The notes: generated by a model not told the origin, from the sequence alone. DNA of 64,000 nucleotides from Halobacillus litoralis (GCF_009856445.1 NZ_WMFA01000002.1:434001-498000), one strand, 5' to 3'; positions 42,867-50,927 are shown, counted from the first letter of the stretch. A program made the numbers and translations.

Positions 42867-42906
42867 AAGACGGAAGCCACCAAGGCGGTTGGCTTCCGTC
42901 TTTTTT
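42867..42906 (+). terminator. Terminator of corA
   Basis: AAGACGGAAGCCA and TGGCTTCCGTCTT form a perfect stem followed by Ts. Confidence 0.92.
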
Positions 42907-42943
42907 CGGTCCAGAGGATGAGGGGATATCACACCAAGGGCCG

Positions 42944-42972
42944 TTAGAAAGAGAAGCGGGGCGGTCTATACT
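42944..42972 (+). promoter_or_regulatory. Promoter of the first 17-residue peptide gene
   Basis: TTAGAA, a 17-bp spacer and TATACT. The same pair with the same spacing recurs before the second copy, and the whole leader is duplicated. Confidence 0.6.
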
Positions 42973-43006
42973 TAGAGTAACAACAAAAACGAAGGAGATG
43001 ACCGGA

Positions 43007-43060
43007 ATGATCAACGTCTTTGAAGTCTCAACAGATATCCAGGAGCGCCGCCCCCGCTGA
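43007..43060 (+). CDS. 17-residue peptide, copy 1
   Basis: AAGGAGATGACCGGA precedes an ATG encoding MINVFEVSTDIQERRPR. The peptide has a short hydrophobic start and a basic ERRPR end. A near-identical gene lies 374 bp downstream. Base changes between the two keep the frame and the last eight residues (DIQERRPR with stop), mostly at third positions, so both appear to be under selection as proteins. Each has its own promoter and terminator. The product is too short to match a family; signalling or regulatory peptide is a guess. Confidence 0.7.
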   Translation: MINVFEVSTDIQERRPR

Positions 43061-43072
43061 ATGTATAGGATG

Positions 43073-43103
43073 AAACGCTCGTGACCTCGGTCGCGAGCGT
43101 TTT
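43073..43103 (+). terminator. Terminator after peptide copy 1
   Basis: AAACGCTCG and CGAGCGTTTT with inner GACC/GGTC pairing. Confidence 0.75.
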
Positions 43104-43151
43104 CTTTGTTGAACGCATATACAAAGGAACTACTTGTTGATGGTTCTAGAA

Positions 43152-43223
43152 TTTATCAGTAACTTTTCAGGCTTTATCGGTAACTTTTGCACGTTTATCG
43201 GTGGGTTTAAAGCATTTATCAGT
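43152..43223. repeat. Four-copy 21-bp tandem repeat
   Basis: TTTATC(A/G)GT occurs at 43152, 43173, 43194 and 43215, in exact 21-bp steps, with similar AACTTTT spacers. It lies between the two 17-residue peptide genes. In one frame it gives a heptad pattern (FISNFSG, FIGNFCT, FIGGFKA), but no ribosome site supports translation. Confidence 0.8.
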
Positions 43224-43318
43224 ATCTACCCTCTGAGGAAAGAGGATGAAGCTTCTCCATTCTTTACCCTCCGTCCTTTTTCAGACCAGAGGATGAAGGG
43301 AAATCACACCAACGGCCG

Positions 43319-43347
43319 TTAGAAAGAAATGGAAAGCGCTCTATACT
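43319..43347 (+). promoter_or_regulatory. Promoter of the second 17-residue peptide gene
   Basis: TTAGAA, 17-bp spacer, TATACT, as before copy 1. Confidence 0.6.
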
Positions 43348-43380
43348 TAAAGTAACAACAAAACAAAGGAGATGACCGGA

Positions 43381-43434
43381 ATGATTAATATCTTTGAAAT
43401 CTCTGTTGATATCCAGGAGCGCCGCCCTCGCTAA
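43381..43434 (+). CDS. 17-residue peptide, copy 2
   Basis: AAGGAGATGACCGGA precedes an ATG encoding MINIFEISVDIQERRPR. It differs from copy 1 at four of 17 residues, all conservative or in the middle (V to I twice, T to V and neighbour). The leader, promoter and ribosome site are duplicated too, but the terminators differ in sequence. The two genes are therefore separate transcription units from an old tandem duplication. Confidence 0.7.
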   Translation: MINIFEISVDIQERRPR

Positions 43435-43435
43435 T

Positions 43436-43469
43436 AAAAAAGGTCGTGACACTAGTCACGACCTTTTTT
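43436..43469. terminator. Bidirectional terminator after peptide copy 2
   Basis: AAAAAAGGTCGTGAC and its perfect complement around ACTA, with A- and T-runs; it can also serve the convergent SET gene. Confidence 0.92.
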
Positions 43470-43480
43470 GATATGATTCA

Positions 43481-43870
43481 TTATGATTCTTCTTCGTCCT
43501 GGTCGAACCAAAGAAGTTCTTGTTCATCAACAAATCCATTGTAGTTGATGTACACTTCCTCATCTGCTTTGATGTCTTTGTAAGCATAAAAGTCAAACGT
43601 GTGTGTTTCGAAATTGATGACATAGTTAGCATTAGGCTCATAGGAGTGGTTGAACATCATACCGTATCCGAGCACGAAAGCGGTGTGGTTCTCGCCATAT
43701 TCAAACGCATAATCAGCCAGGCGGGTTTTTTCAATGTGCACGTGTTCTTCATTCGGATAAGGAATCACAGGAGCCTGGTGGATGAGTTCGTTTTTGGCAA
43801 TATCCCTTTGCGCGAAAATACCGCGGTTCAATTCTTCGTTTTCAAGTGTAGACGTACGTACTTCAATCAT
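43481..43870 (-). CDS. SET-domain protein
   Basis: A 129-residue protein consisting of one SET domain, the fold of lysine methyltransferases. The start RGIFAQRDIAKNELI, the core GMMFNHSYEPNANY (the Asn-His-Ser pseudo-knot) and the end DEEVYINYNGF are all present; the last binds S-adenosylmethionine and holds the catalytic Tyr. GGAGGTG sets ATG 43870. Bacterial single-domain SET proteins are uncommon but occur in Bacilli; the target is unknown. Confidence 0.9.
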   Translation of the reverse strand: MIEVRTSTLENEELNRGIFAQRDIAKNELIHQAPVIPYPNEEHVHIEKTRLADYAFEYGENHTAFVLGYGMMFNHSYEPNANYVINFETHTFDFYAYKDIKADEEVYINYNGFVDEQELLWFDQDEEES

Positions 43871-44070
43871 CGTCTTCACCTCCATGATTTTTTCTTCTAT
43901 AAAAGCGGTCCGTTCATACGGAGTATCTTTACTATCTTTAACTATTCAAGTCTGACAGGTATGGCAAGGGAAAGCAACTTTCTTATTTTTCAGTTTCCTC
44001 CACGAGAATAGGAAAAGCAGGGGGAAAGATACTATCTCTAACAATCTTTTTTGGAAGGGATCGCTTACAG

Positions 44071-45594
44071 ATGAAAAAATTCAATACCGTTTTCAAAATC
44101 TCAGCTGGAATCATGCTTGTGCTTGTGATCATCGGTGTGGTCTGGCCGGAAGGTTTGGAACAGTCGACCACAACCGTCAAAGGCTTCATCGCCAACAAGC
44201 TGGGCTGGTATTATTTGATCGTCGTCACTCTCTTTGTGCTCGTCTGTCTTACGTTCCTTTTTACCCCGCTTGGGAGAATCAAGTTAGGGAAAAAAGGGGA
44301 GAAGCCTGAGTTTTCGCGTCCAACATGGATTGCGATGCTCTTCAGTGCAGGCATGGGAATCGGGATCGTGTTCTGGGGCACGGCAGAACCGATCAGTCAC
44401 TATGCCCTCAGTTCACCCACAGGGGAGACTGGAACCGATCAGGCCATTAAAGACGCGATGCGGTTCACTTTCTTCCACTGGGGCATCCATGCATGGGCGA
44501 TTTACGGCATCGTTGCCCTCGTGCTTGCTTATTTCAACTTCCGCCACGGCCATGCTGGTCTTATCAGTGCCACGTTGAAACCGTTGATTGGGGAAAAAGC
44601 GGCAGAAGGGGTATTTGGGAAGGTGATCGATATTCTTGCCGTCATCGCGACTGTAATCGGTGTTGCGACAACCCTTGGATTTGGCGCCGTGCAGATCAAT
44701 GGAGGACTTTCTTATCTTTTTGATATTCCGACCGGTATTGTCGTTCAATTCATTATCGTCGCCATCGTCACCGTTTTGTTCATGATCTCTGCGTGGACAG
44801 GTTTAGGAAAAGGAATCAAAATCCTCAGTAATGCGAACATGGCGCTTGCCGGTCTTCTATTCCTTCTGGTATTCATTGTAGGTCCGACGATGTTCATTTT
44901 GAATATCTTCACAAGTTCCATCGGCGCCTATTTTCAATACCTGCCTACCATGAGCTTCCGGATCGCTCCACTCAATCAGGAAACAAGAGAGTGGATTAAT
45001 GCGTGGACGATCTTTTACTGGGCGTGGTGGATTGCGTGGTCACCGTTTGTCGGTGTATTTATTGCCCGCGTTTCAAGAGGCAGGAGTATTCGTGAGTTCG
45101 TTTTCACGGTCCTGGTTGTACCTTCAATCATTGGATTCTTATGGTTTGCAACCTTCGGTGGTACCGCTATTCAACTGGAGCACAATGCCATTGATACGAT
45201 TTCCTCTCTTGCTACAGAAGAATCATTGTTTGGTGTATTCTCGAACGTGCCGCTCGGATGGCTGGCTTCCATTGTCGCGATGACGCTGATTGCCACCTTC
45301 TTCATCACATCGGCAGATTCCGGGACCTTTGTCCTCGGGATGATGACAACCGGTGGTTCTGAAACGCCGGGAACATCGATCAAGCTGACGTGGGGAGGAT
45401 TGTTATCGGCAACAGCCCTGGCTCTTCTTTACACAGGTGGACTGCAGGCGTTGCAGAATACGATGATCATCGCAGCCCTGCCATTTTCGATCATCATGTT
45501 GATGATGGTCATCAGTTTTGTTAAGGCGATTTACAAAGAGGGGAGAGAACTCGGTGTCGGACGGTTCAACCCGCCAGATGATGAAAAATCATAA
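44071..45594 (+). CDS. opuD: BCCT-family glycine betaine transporter (OpuD-like)
   Basis: A 507-residue transporter with 12 helices, importing glycine betaine or related osmolytes with Na+. Family marks: FSAGMGIGIVFWGTAEPISHY (the glycine stretch GMGIGIVFWG), the HWGIHAWAIY helix, and the WTIFYWAWWIAWSPFVGVFIARVSRGR block with the aromatic betaine box. It fits osmotic adaptation. GGAAGGGAT lies upstream of the ATG. A strong terminator follows. Substrate within the BCCT group (betaine, choline, carnitine) is not certain, but OpuD-like betaine uptake is most likely. Confidence 0.93.
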   Translation: MKKFNTVFKISAGIMLVLVIIGVVWPEGLEQSTTTVKGFIANKLGWYYLIVVTLFVLVCLTFLFTPLGRIKLGKKGEKPEFSRPTWIAMLFSAGMGIGIVFWGTAEPISHYALSSPTGETGTDQAIKDAMRFTFFHWGIHAWAIYGIVALVLAYFNFRHGHAGLISATLKPLIGEKAAEGVFGKVIDILAVIATVIGVATTLGFGAVQINGGLSYLFDIPTGIVVQFIIVAIVTVLFMISAWTGLGKGIKILSNANMALAGLLFLLVFIVGPTMFILNIFTSSIGAYFQYLPTMSFRIAPLNQETREWINAWTIFYWAWWIAWSPFVGVFIARVSRGRSIREFVFTVLVVPSIIGFLWFATFGGTAIQLEHNAIDTISSLATEESLFGVFSNVPLGWLASIVAMTLIATFFITSADSGTFVLGMMTTGGSETPGTSIKLTWGGLLSATALALLYTGGLQALQNTMIIAALPFSIIMLMMVISFVKAIYKEGRELGVGRFNPPDDEKS

Positions 45595-45597
45595 AGC

Positions 45598-45635
45598 AAG
45601 CCCCCGGTCTGAAAAAATTCCGGGGGCTTTGTTTT
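45598..45635. terminator. Terminator between opuD and the oxidoreductase gene
   Basis: AAGCCCCCGG and CCGGGGGCTT stem with Ts; convergent genes meet here. Confidence 0.9.
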
Positions 45636-45639
45636 CTTC

Positions 45640-46203
45640 TTATTTACCCAGCACATCATGATCTACATAACGCTTGCCGTTCAATTCACTGATGACGTTG
45701 ATGGCGACTTTCGCTCCGTCCCCCGATGTGACAATGGTATGGACACTAACACCAGCAACGGTTCCGGCAGCCCACACTTTTGGCTTCGATGTACGTCCAT
45801 GCTCGTCGGTCTGTATGATCTTCGCCACACGTGGTTCGATTCCTTCAACGACATCCAGCCCGAATGATTCAGCTGCCTTGACTGACATCCCTGTCGCAAA
45901 AATGACGTGCGAGGCTTCATAACTGCCTTCGGATGTTTGAATGACATAGAGTTCTCCTTTTTCTTCAATGGAAACGACATCATCCTGAACGATTTCCGCT
46001 CCGAATTTCTGGGCCTGTTTCTGGCCCTGCTCCAACAACTTCGGACCTTCGATAGGGTTGACGCCGTAGTGGTTTTCAACCCAGGCTTTTGCAGTAATGC
46101 TTTTCCCGTTATCAAAAAGAATCGTTTTCTTTCCGGCTTTTGCAGTGAAAAGTCCGGCACTGGCACCAGCAGGCCCGGCACCGATAATCGCTACATCGTA
46201 CAT
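45640..46203 (-). CDS. Small FAD-dependent pyridine-nucleotide oxidoreductase
   Basis: A 187-residue protein of the thioredoxin-reductase-like fold. YDVAIIGAGPAGASAGLFTAKAGKKTILFD is the FAD site at the start, ATGM the mid motif and VWAAGTVAG with AINVISEL the second FAD site. The NAD-binding insertion domain and the redox CxxC are absent, so it is about half normal length and probably a short, non-thioredoxin-type enzyme. AAAGGAGTGG sets ATG 46203; the frame extends to 46275. Function unknown. Confidence 0.82.
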   Translation of the reverse strand: MYDVAIIGAGPAGASAGLFTAKAGKKTILFDNGKSITAKAWVENHYGVNPIEGPKLLEQGQKQAQKFGAEIVQDDVVSIEEKGELYVIQTSEGSYEASHVIFATGMSVKAAESFGLDVVEGIEPRVAKIIQTDEHGRTSKPKVWAAGTVAGVSVHTIVTSGDGAKVAINVISELNGKRYVDHDVLGK

Positions 46204-46310
46204 CCAACCACTCCTTTTTTGAAATCTCTCTTCCATTATATCTGAATCTTCCGCCTTTTTAAATTTTGGCAGCAAGGTAATGAATGCTTATTAGACAATC
46301 GGGCAGGTTT

Positions 46311-46834
46311 CTTGAAGACTCAGTTTCGAGATGTTTTCGGGGTTCGTTGCTTGGTATGAGCGTCAGGGGTGGCTGGGAAGCTACTCGCTTTCCTGTGGGG
46401 GAGTGGTGAGCTTCCTCGGACTTACGTCCTGCGGGATCTCACCTATCTCCTTTCTCCCACGGGAGTCTCGCAGCTTCCCAACCACCCCATTCGACAAGGA
46501 GGATAACGAACCCCTTCGCCAATTTGGAAGGTCTTCCTTTATCCCAATTGTTTTAGGAAATGCTCTGTATCAAGCTTTCAGAGTTTAATCCCCTCAGCAT
46601 GGGAGTTTCATCCTTATACTCCCATTAAACTGAAAAGCTGAAGATTGGAAAGTGGTTTCGAGATAGTTATATAGCAAAGGGGCGGAGGGGGATGGCGAGA
46701 CTCCTGCGGGAAAAAAGTGCTTGGTGAGACCCCACAGGACGCAGTCCGAGGAGGCTCACCGCGCTCCCGCGGAAAGCGAGTCATCCCCCGTAGCCCCAAC
46801 CACTGCACAAACATCTCGAAACTGAGTCTTCAAC
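46311..46834. repeat. MITE-like inverted-repeat element, copy 2
   Basis: 524 bp, same build as the element at 36.3 kb: ends start CTTGAAGACTCAGTTTCGAG and the far end ends with its complement apart from the last base. The left flank GGCAGGTTT continues identity with the complement of the right flank of copy 1, so the true ends may be about 31 bp. Arms are well conserved; the centre is not. No coding capacity is credible. Confidence 0.85.
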
Positions 46835-46965
46835 AATCAGGAGCTTATATGAAATAAATATGAAGGCAAAGTAAAATTTCCATATCCAACGTTTGACCGT
46901 TGCTTTTGATAAGGATGTCGTGTAGAATCATTTCGGGTAACGAAATAAAGAAGGGGAGATCAAAC

Positions 46966-48351
46966 ATGGAGGAAGAACAACAGGTACGTAACCCAAAGGG
47001 ATTATTGATCTCTCTTTGTGCGGTTATGATGATGTCAGTGATGAATGGAACGATGTTCAACATCGCTGTTCCTGATATAGCGAAAACGTATCAATTGATG
47101 CCGTCGGAAGTCAGCTGGGTCATGACGGGATATATCATGGTCTATGCCGTCGGTGCTCTCACCTACGGGAAACTGGCTGACTACTATCCTTATCGAACGT
47201 TGATTACGTTTGGACTCAGCATTTTTTGTGCCGGATCCTTGTTCGGATTTTTCGCGCAAAATTACGGAATGGTGCTGATGGCGAGGGTCATACAGGCTGT
47301 CGGTGGGGCCATGATCCCAGCGCTTGTGTTTCTGGCTCCGATCCGTTACTTTCCGAATGAACGAGGGAAAGTACTCGGCATCGTTTCTTCTGTGATGGCT
47401 TTTGCCTCAGGTGTCGGTCCGATTGCCGGCGGGTTCATTGCAGGTTTTCTCGATTGGCGGTATTTATTTTTAACGTCCGCGTTGATAATCATTACGCTGC
47501 CATTCTTACGTAAAAATCTACCACAGGAAGAGTCGAAAAAAGGGTACATCGATTATCTTGGGGCCGCTTTGATTGCCGGGGTGATTTCTACACTTATGCT
47601 TGGGATTACACTAGGGATCACATGGCTGTTCGTGTTTACGGTACTGTTCTTTGCCTTGAATTTATGGCGGATGAAGTCCATTGACGAGCCATTCATTCCA
47701 GCTCATCTATTCAAAAGCAATCAGTACAGAGCCACCATCATTACAAGTTTTCTCGGTGTCGTCTGTTTGTTCGGCATGATGTTCATGCTTCCAATCATGT
47801 TCCGTGATGCGTATGGGCTTGGTACGATGATGATCGGTCTCGTCCTTTTTCCCGGCGCGTTGAGTGCAGCCTTGATGGGTCAAAAAGGGGGAAACCTCGT
47901 CGATTCAAAAGGGAACACGTTCGTTCTCTATTTGGCTCTTGGTTTATTAGGAACCGGGTTTGTCGTGTTGTCTACACTTGTCGGAGCTCATCCGTATATC
48001 GTGAGTGGAGCGATCATTATGGCTTACATGAGTTTCCCGCTCGTGCAGGCGTCATCTGCGGACATTCTTGCGAACATTTTGCACAAAAATGAAACAGGGG
48101 TCGGAATGGGAGTCTTCAACCTGCTTAACTTTGTATCTGGTGCTCTGAGTGGGGCCTTGATCGGAAGAGCGCTTGACGTATTTGATCCAAACCAGCCGTT
48201 CAACTGGTTCGGGTTTGAAGGTACGACAGCCGTTTACAGCAACATTTTTCTTGCGTTCGCCCTTATCATCGTCTTAGGATTTCTGCAGTTCCGGCTGAAT
48301 TTTTATAAAAAAGAACAGACATATGCCCAGAAAAAACCCGCTTCCTTGTAA
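46966..48351 (+). CDS. MFS transporter, 14-helix DHA2 type, Tet(L)-like
   Basis: A 461-residue proton-driven exporter with about 14 helices. NIAVPDIAKTYQLMPSEVSWVMTGYIMVYAVGALTYGKLADYYPYR contains the DHA2 motif around helices 1-2, and ARVIQAVGGAMIPALV and GVGPIAGGFIAGFLDWRYLF follow as motifs B and C. Length and order agree with Tet(L)/Tet(K)-type pumps, which also exchange Na+ or K+ for H+. Drug substrate cannot be told. AAGGGGAG precedes the ATG at 46966. The gene follows directly after the repeat element. Confidence 0.87.
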   Translation: MEEEQQVRNPKGLLISLCAVMMMSVMNGTMFNIAVPDIAKTYQLMPSEVSWVMTGYIMVYAVGALTYGKLADYYPYRTLITFGLSIFCAGSLFGFFAQNYGMVLMARVIQAVGGAMIPALVFLAPIRYFPNERGKVLGIVSSVMAFASGVGPIAGGFIAGFLDWRYLFLTSALIIITLPFLRKNLPQEESKKGYIDYLGAALIAGVISTLMLGITLGITWLFVFTVLFFALNLWRMKSIDEPFIPAHLFKSNQYRATIITSFLGVVCLFGMMFMLPIMFRDAYGLGTMMIGLVLFPGALSAALMGQKGGNLVDSKGNTFVLYLALGLLGTGFVVLSTLVGAHPYIVSGAIIMAYMSFPLVQASSADILANILHKNETGVGMGVFNLLNFVSGALSGALIGRALDVFDPNQPFNWFGFEGTTAVYSNIFLAFALIIVLGFLQFRLNFYKKEQTYAQKKPASL

Positions 48352-48367
48352 AAAGGAGCGGGTTTTC
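48331..48367 (+). terminator. Terminator overlapping the end of the MFS gene
   Basis: AAAACCCGCT and AGCGGGTTTT enclose CCTTGTAAAAAGG; the stop codon lies in the loop. Confidence 0.85.
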
Positions 48368-48507
48368 GTCTTATGTAGAATGATGAAAGCGAAGGAGTCT
48401 CTGGATAGGCTGATAACACATTGAGGATCACTCCTTCGCTGAAAAGAAGGTTCATGATCATTCGACATCTGTTTCATACAAAAGATATGATAATAATTGC
48501 GCAAAAG

Positions 48508-48849
48508 TTATACTAAAATAGAAGTTTCGTTCTCAACCATCGCATCATCGTATTTCCTGCGGCACGTACTTTCTGCAATGTGATCCTGCCACTCGCCTTC
48601 AATTTGGTCGTAAACATCGTCGACACATTCACCGTCGATAATCATGACGAACGATTCATCCTTGTCCATGAATAGGAAAAATGATAATAATTTCGGAAGG
48701 TGCCCGGCATCAGCAATCAGCTGATTTTGATGTAAATATAAGTCACACCCAGTTTTCGAAATCGTTTTGTAAACTTTCATAATCTGGTTGGTTTTCAACG
48801 GGCGGTTCAATGTGATTTGGTAAGAAGACAGCTCACTCACTGTCGTCAC
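48508..48849 (-). CDS. Degenerate HPr-like protein
   Basis: A 113-residue protein. Residues 12-80 have the length and pattern of the HPr fold: VYKTISKTGCDLYLHQNQLIADAGHLPKLLSFFLFMDKDESFVMIIDGE lines up in spacing with the strand-helix order of phosphocarrier HPr. The phosphorylated His of the GIHARP loop is missing, replaced by LKTNQ. If the match is right, it is a regulatory paralogue without transfer activity. This is a weak, pattern-level resemblance. The last 25 residues are charged. A GGAGGTGACGACAG site precedes the start. Confidence 0.5.
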   Translation of the reverse strand: MTTVSELSSYQITLNRPLKTNQIMKVYKTISKTGCDLYLHQNQLIADAGHLPKLLSFFLFMDKDESFVMIIDGECVDDVYDQIEGEWQDHIAESTCRRKYDDAMVENETSILV

Positions 48850-48913
48850 CTCCGTAATGTTTTGTTGCTATATCACTACCCTTCCAAATCTTGTACTAAA
48901 CATTTCGCCATTT

Positions 48914-49639
48914 TCAATGTTCATAAATCATCTTTCGAGTCATTCCCCCATCAATGGTTACGTTTTCTCCATTCACAAAGGTATTCTCCTGATCCGTCAG
49001 ATAAAAGCAGGCTTTCGCGATATCCTCGACCGTACCGACACGGTTGGATAAGTGCTGGTCATGGTCCTTGTCCCTTAATTCATCAGGATTGCCGGTATGG
49101 ATCCAACCAGGGCTGATGCTGTTCACCCGAATGTTATAGGGAGATAAAGAAGCCGCCAACGCATGGGTAAGCGAGAAAATGCCTCCTTTACTCGCTGCAT
49201 AAGCTTCCGAGTCAGGCTCAGACATAAACGCCCTTGTAGACGCCATATTGACGATTCGTCCTGGAATATCCGCTTGCTTCCATCGTTCAGCCGCATATTT
49301 TGAAAAAAGAAAGCAGCTCCGCAAGTTCGTGTTCAGCACGTGGTCCCATTCATCTACATCCAGTTCGAACATGGATTTAAACTCACTGACACCCGCGTTG
49401 TTGATTAAAATAGAGAAAGGTTCCTTTATATTTTGAAATAGAGCGTCGACTTCTTTTGGATCACTGACATCACATCTAAGGAAGGTCCCACCCACTTCTT
49501 TCATCGTCATCCGGCCCTTTTCTTCATTCACATCACAGCCAATCACCCGGTATCCTTTTTCCGCATAAGCTATAGCTAATCCACGTCCAATGCCTTGAGC
49601 GATACCTGTAATCAGTACCGTTTCATTGTTTTTTGTCAT
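48914..49639 (-). CDS. Short-chain dehydrogenase/reductase
   Basis: A 241-residue SDR enzyme. Motifs: VLITGIAQGIGRGLA (cofactor; the Gly pattern TGxxxGIG), CDVSD, NNAGVS, and the catalytic Ser in VNMASTRA with YAASKGG. After these comes the ISPGWIHTG segment. The acidic residue after strand 2 (GCDV) suggests NAD. GAGGAGGG sets ATG 49639; a longer frame to 49885 is unsupported. Substrate unknown; possibly sugar or polyol. Divergent from the HD gene. Confidence 0.9.
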   Translation of the reverse strand: MTKNNETVLITGIAQGIGRGLAIAYAEKGYRVIGCDVNEEKGRMTMKEVGGTFLRCDVSDPKEVDALFQNIKEPFSILINNAGVSEFKSMFELDVDEWDHVLNTNLRSCFLFSKYAAERWKQADIPGRIVNMASTRAFMSEPDSEAYAASKGGIFSLTHALAASLSPYNIRVNSISPGWIHTGNPDELRDKDHDQHLSNRVGTVEDIAKACFYLTDQENTFVNGENVTIDGGMTRKMIYEH

Positions 49640-49799
49640 GTTTATCCCTCCTCGGAATCGTTTCCTTTTTCTATTATAGGGTAAACTTCCATAGGAATGT
49701 GAAATGAGTGACTCCCTATAAGTTAACCGCCCACGGGTGGAATCTTGTTCTGAATGACGAATCATGATATGATCTTTTTTAAAAATCGGAGGTGATCGT

Positions 49800-50333
49800 A
49801 TGAACAGAGTGACACTTGTCGATGTGTTCAAACACCGCATTACACAAAAGTATTTGCAGCGCTCAGGCATCAACCACGCGGTCACCGTTGCAGGCTACGC
49901 ATATGATATGGCAGTGAAAAAGGGAGTGGACCCTGATCTTGCTACAAAGTCAGCTTTGCTTCATGACATGGGGCATTATGAGTGGTACCGGGATGGGAAA
50001 TGGGATTATGATGAATATCGGAAATCCGATATTCATGCGATCAAAGGGGCGGAACGGGCCCATAAGCTTCTGATCCGTCTTGGTGAGAGCCGTCTCGTCG
50101 CAAAGGAAGTGTCAGTGGCAGTTCTTCTTCACACGGACAGTTACCTACCCTTCGGTTTGGATGAAAAAAGAACGGCGCTTCAGCATGTTGTTGCGAAAGC
50201 CGATGAAAAGGATGAACAACCGATGGGGCTTCATCATTACAAACAGATGGATCGAAGCGAAGCGCTGAAACGATTGCACGAATTGGATCTGAAAATCGAA
50301 GAATTCCTGGAAAGTGATGATGAGCTGGCATAA
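49800..50333 (+). CDS. HD-domain hydrolase
   Basis: A 177-residue HD-superfamily metal phosphohydrolase. NHAVTVAGYAYDMAVKKG and LLHDMGHYEW (the His-Asp pair) give two of the metal ligands, and LLHTDSYLP with ADEKDEQPMG gives the rest. Members act on nucleotides, phosphonates or second messengers; the substrate is unknown. GGAGGTGATCGT is a strong ribosome site. Gene stands alone, with a strong promoter region downstream starting the small-gene cluster. Confidence 0.85.
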   Translation: MNRVTLVDVFKHRITQKYLQRSGINHAVTVAGYAYDMAVKKGVDPDLATKSALLHDMGHYEWYRDGKWDYDEYRKSDIHAIKGAERAHKLLIRLGESRLVAKEVSVAVLLHTDSYLPFGLDEKRTALQHVVAKADEKDEQPMGLHHYKQMDRSEALKRLHELDLKIEEFLESDDELA

Positions 50334-50431
50334 GGTTCGCAAGCCTTTCATACAATGGATCAGAGCAGGGGCGTTTTGGGGCAGGGTTTCTCTGCCCTCC
50401 TAAAAAAGTCAAGAATATTTTGGAAATAGGC

Positions 50432-50460
50432 TTTACTTCCTGGATTACGTCCGATATAAT
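50432..50460 (+). promoter_or_regulatory. Strong sigma-A promoter
   Basis: TTTACT, a 17-bp spacer and a perfect TATAAT, followed about 40 bp later by a 22-residue frame and two terminators. The transcript would be only about 180-230 nt. Confidence 0.7.
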
Positions 50461-50503
50461 TTCCAGTGTAAGAAAAAATTCTCAGAAAGCGAGGTCGGAA
50501 AAC

Positions 50504-50572
50504 ATGAAAAACTGGATGACACAAAATCAAACCAACTTCATATCGTCGACCTGCGCAGAAATCTGTTTCTGA
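50504..50572 (+). CDS. 22-residue peptide or small RNA
   Basis: GCGAGGTCGG lies 3-8 bp before an ATG encoding 22 residues that start MKNWMTQNQTNFISS and end TCAEICF. The two Cys near the end are separated by three residues. With a perfect -10 ahead and two strong hairpins behind, the locus is a short transcript that is either a peptide messenger or a small RNA; I cannot decide. Confidence 0.5.
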   Translation: MKNWMTQNQTNFISSTCAEICF

Positions 50573-50607
50573 GATTAACGACTATTTTTATCAAAAGCAC
50601 TCATACC

Positions 50608-50646
50608 AGCCGCAGGAGATGCATAATGTATTCCTGTGGCTTTTTT
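50608..50646 (+). terminator. First terminator of the short transcript
   Basis: AGCCGCAGGA and TCCTGTGGCT form a stem (one G-T pair) followed by six Ts. Confidence 0.85.
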
Positions 50647-50663
50647 AATGGAGAGAAATCTTT

Positions 50664-50692
50664 AAAAGCCGCAGTATGCCCTGCGGCTTTTT
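50664..50692 (+). terminator. Second terminator of the short transcript
   Basis: AAAAGCCGCAG and CTGCGGCTTTTTC. It shares the AGCCGCAG arm with the first hairpin, so the two can also pair with each other. Confidence 0.88.
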
Positions 50693-50760
50693 CTTATGTC
50701 ATCTAAGAGTAATTTTACTCTTTAGATATAAAAATTACACTATAGAAAGAGGTGATTTTC

Positions 50761-50898
50761 ATGACGATCCAATTCTTTATTTTTACGATTACAGTTGCAA
50801 GAAACAAACAAAAAAGTTGTCAGCCGTTACCAGGGTACCGACCGACAGCTAAAGAGCAGTGGCTTGACCGGAAGTCCGCATTCAGCCGTTATGTGTAA
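50761..50898 (+). CDS. YrzI-type tandem small protein, copy 1
   Basis: A 45-residue protein starting MTIQFFIFTITVARNKQ: short hydrophobic head then a basic, polar tail. This build agrees with the Bacillus YrzI family, small proteins known for occurring as tandem paralogues. AGAGGTGATTTTC is the ribosome site. A palindrome (AAGAGTAATTTTACTCTT) lies about 55 bp upstream and may be an operator or hairpin. The family's role is unsettled. Confidence 0.65.
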   Translation: MTIQFFIFTITVARNKQKSCQPLPGYRPTAKEQWLDRKSAFSRYV

Positions 50899-50927
50899 CA
50901 TGTACAAAATAAAAGGAGATGATGACA

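Noticed and set aside
43134-43322. 62-residue frame with heptad FIG repeats
   Set aside because: It is produced by the 21-bp repeat and runs into the promoter of the second peptide gene; no ribosome site.
46966-48351. Acquired tetracycline resistance gene
   Set aside because: The build resembles Tet(L), but base use agrees with neighbours and no mobile gene is adjacent; a native multidrug or cation exporter is more likely.
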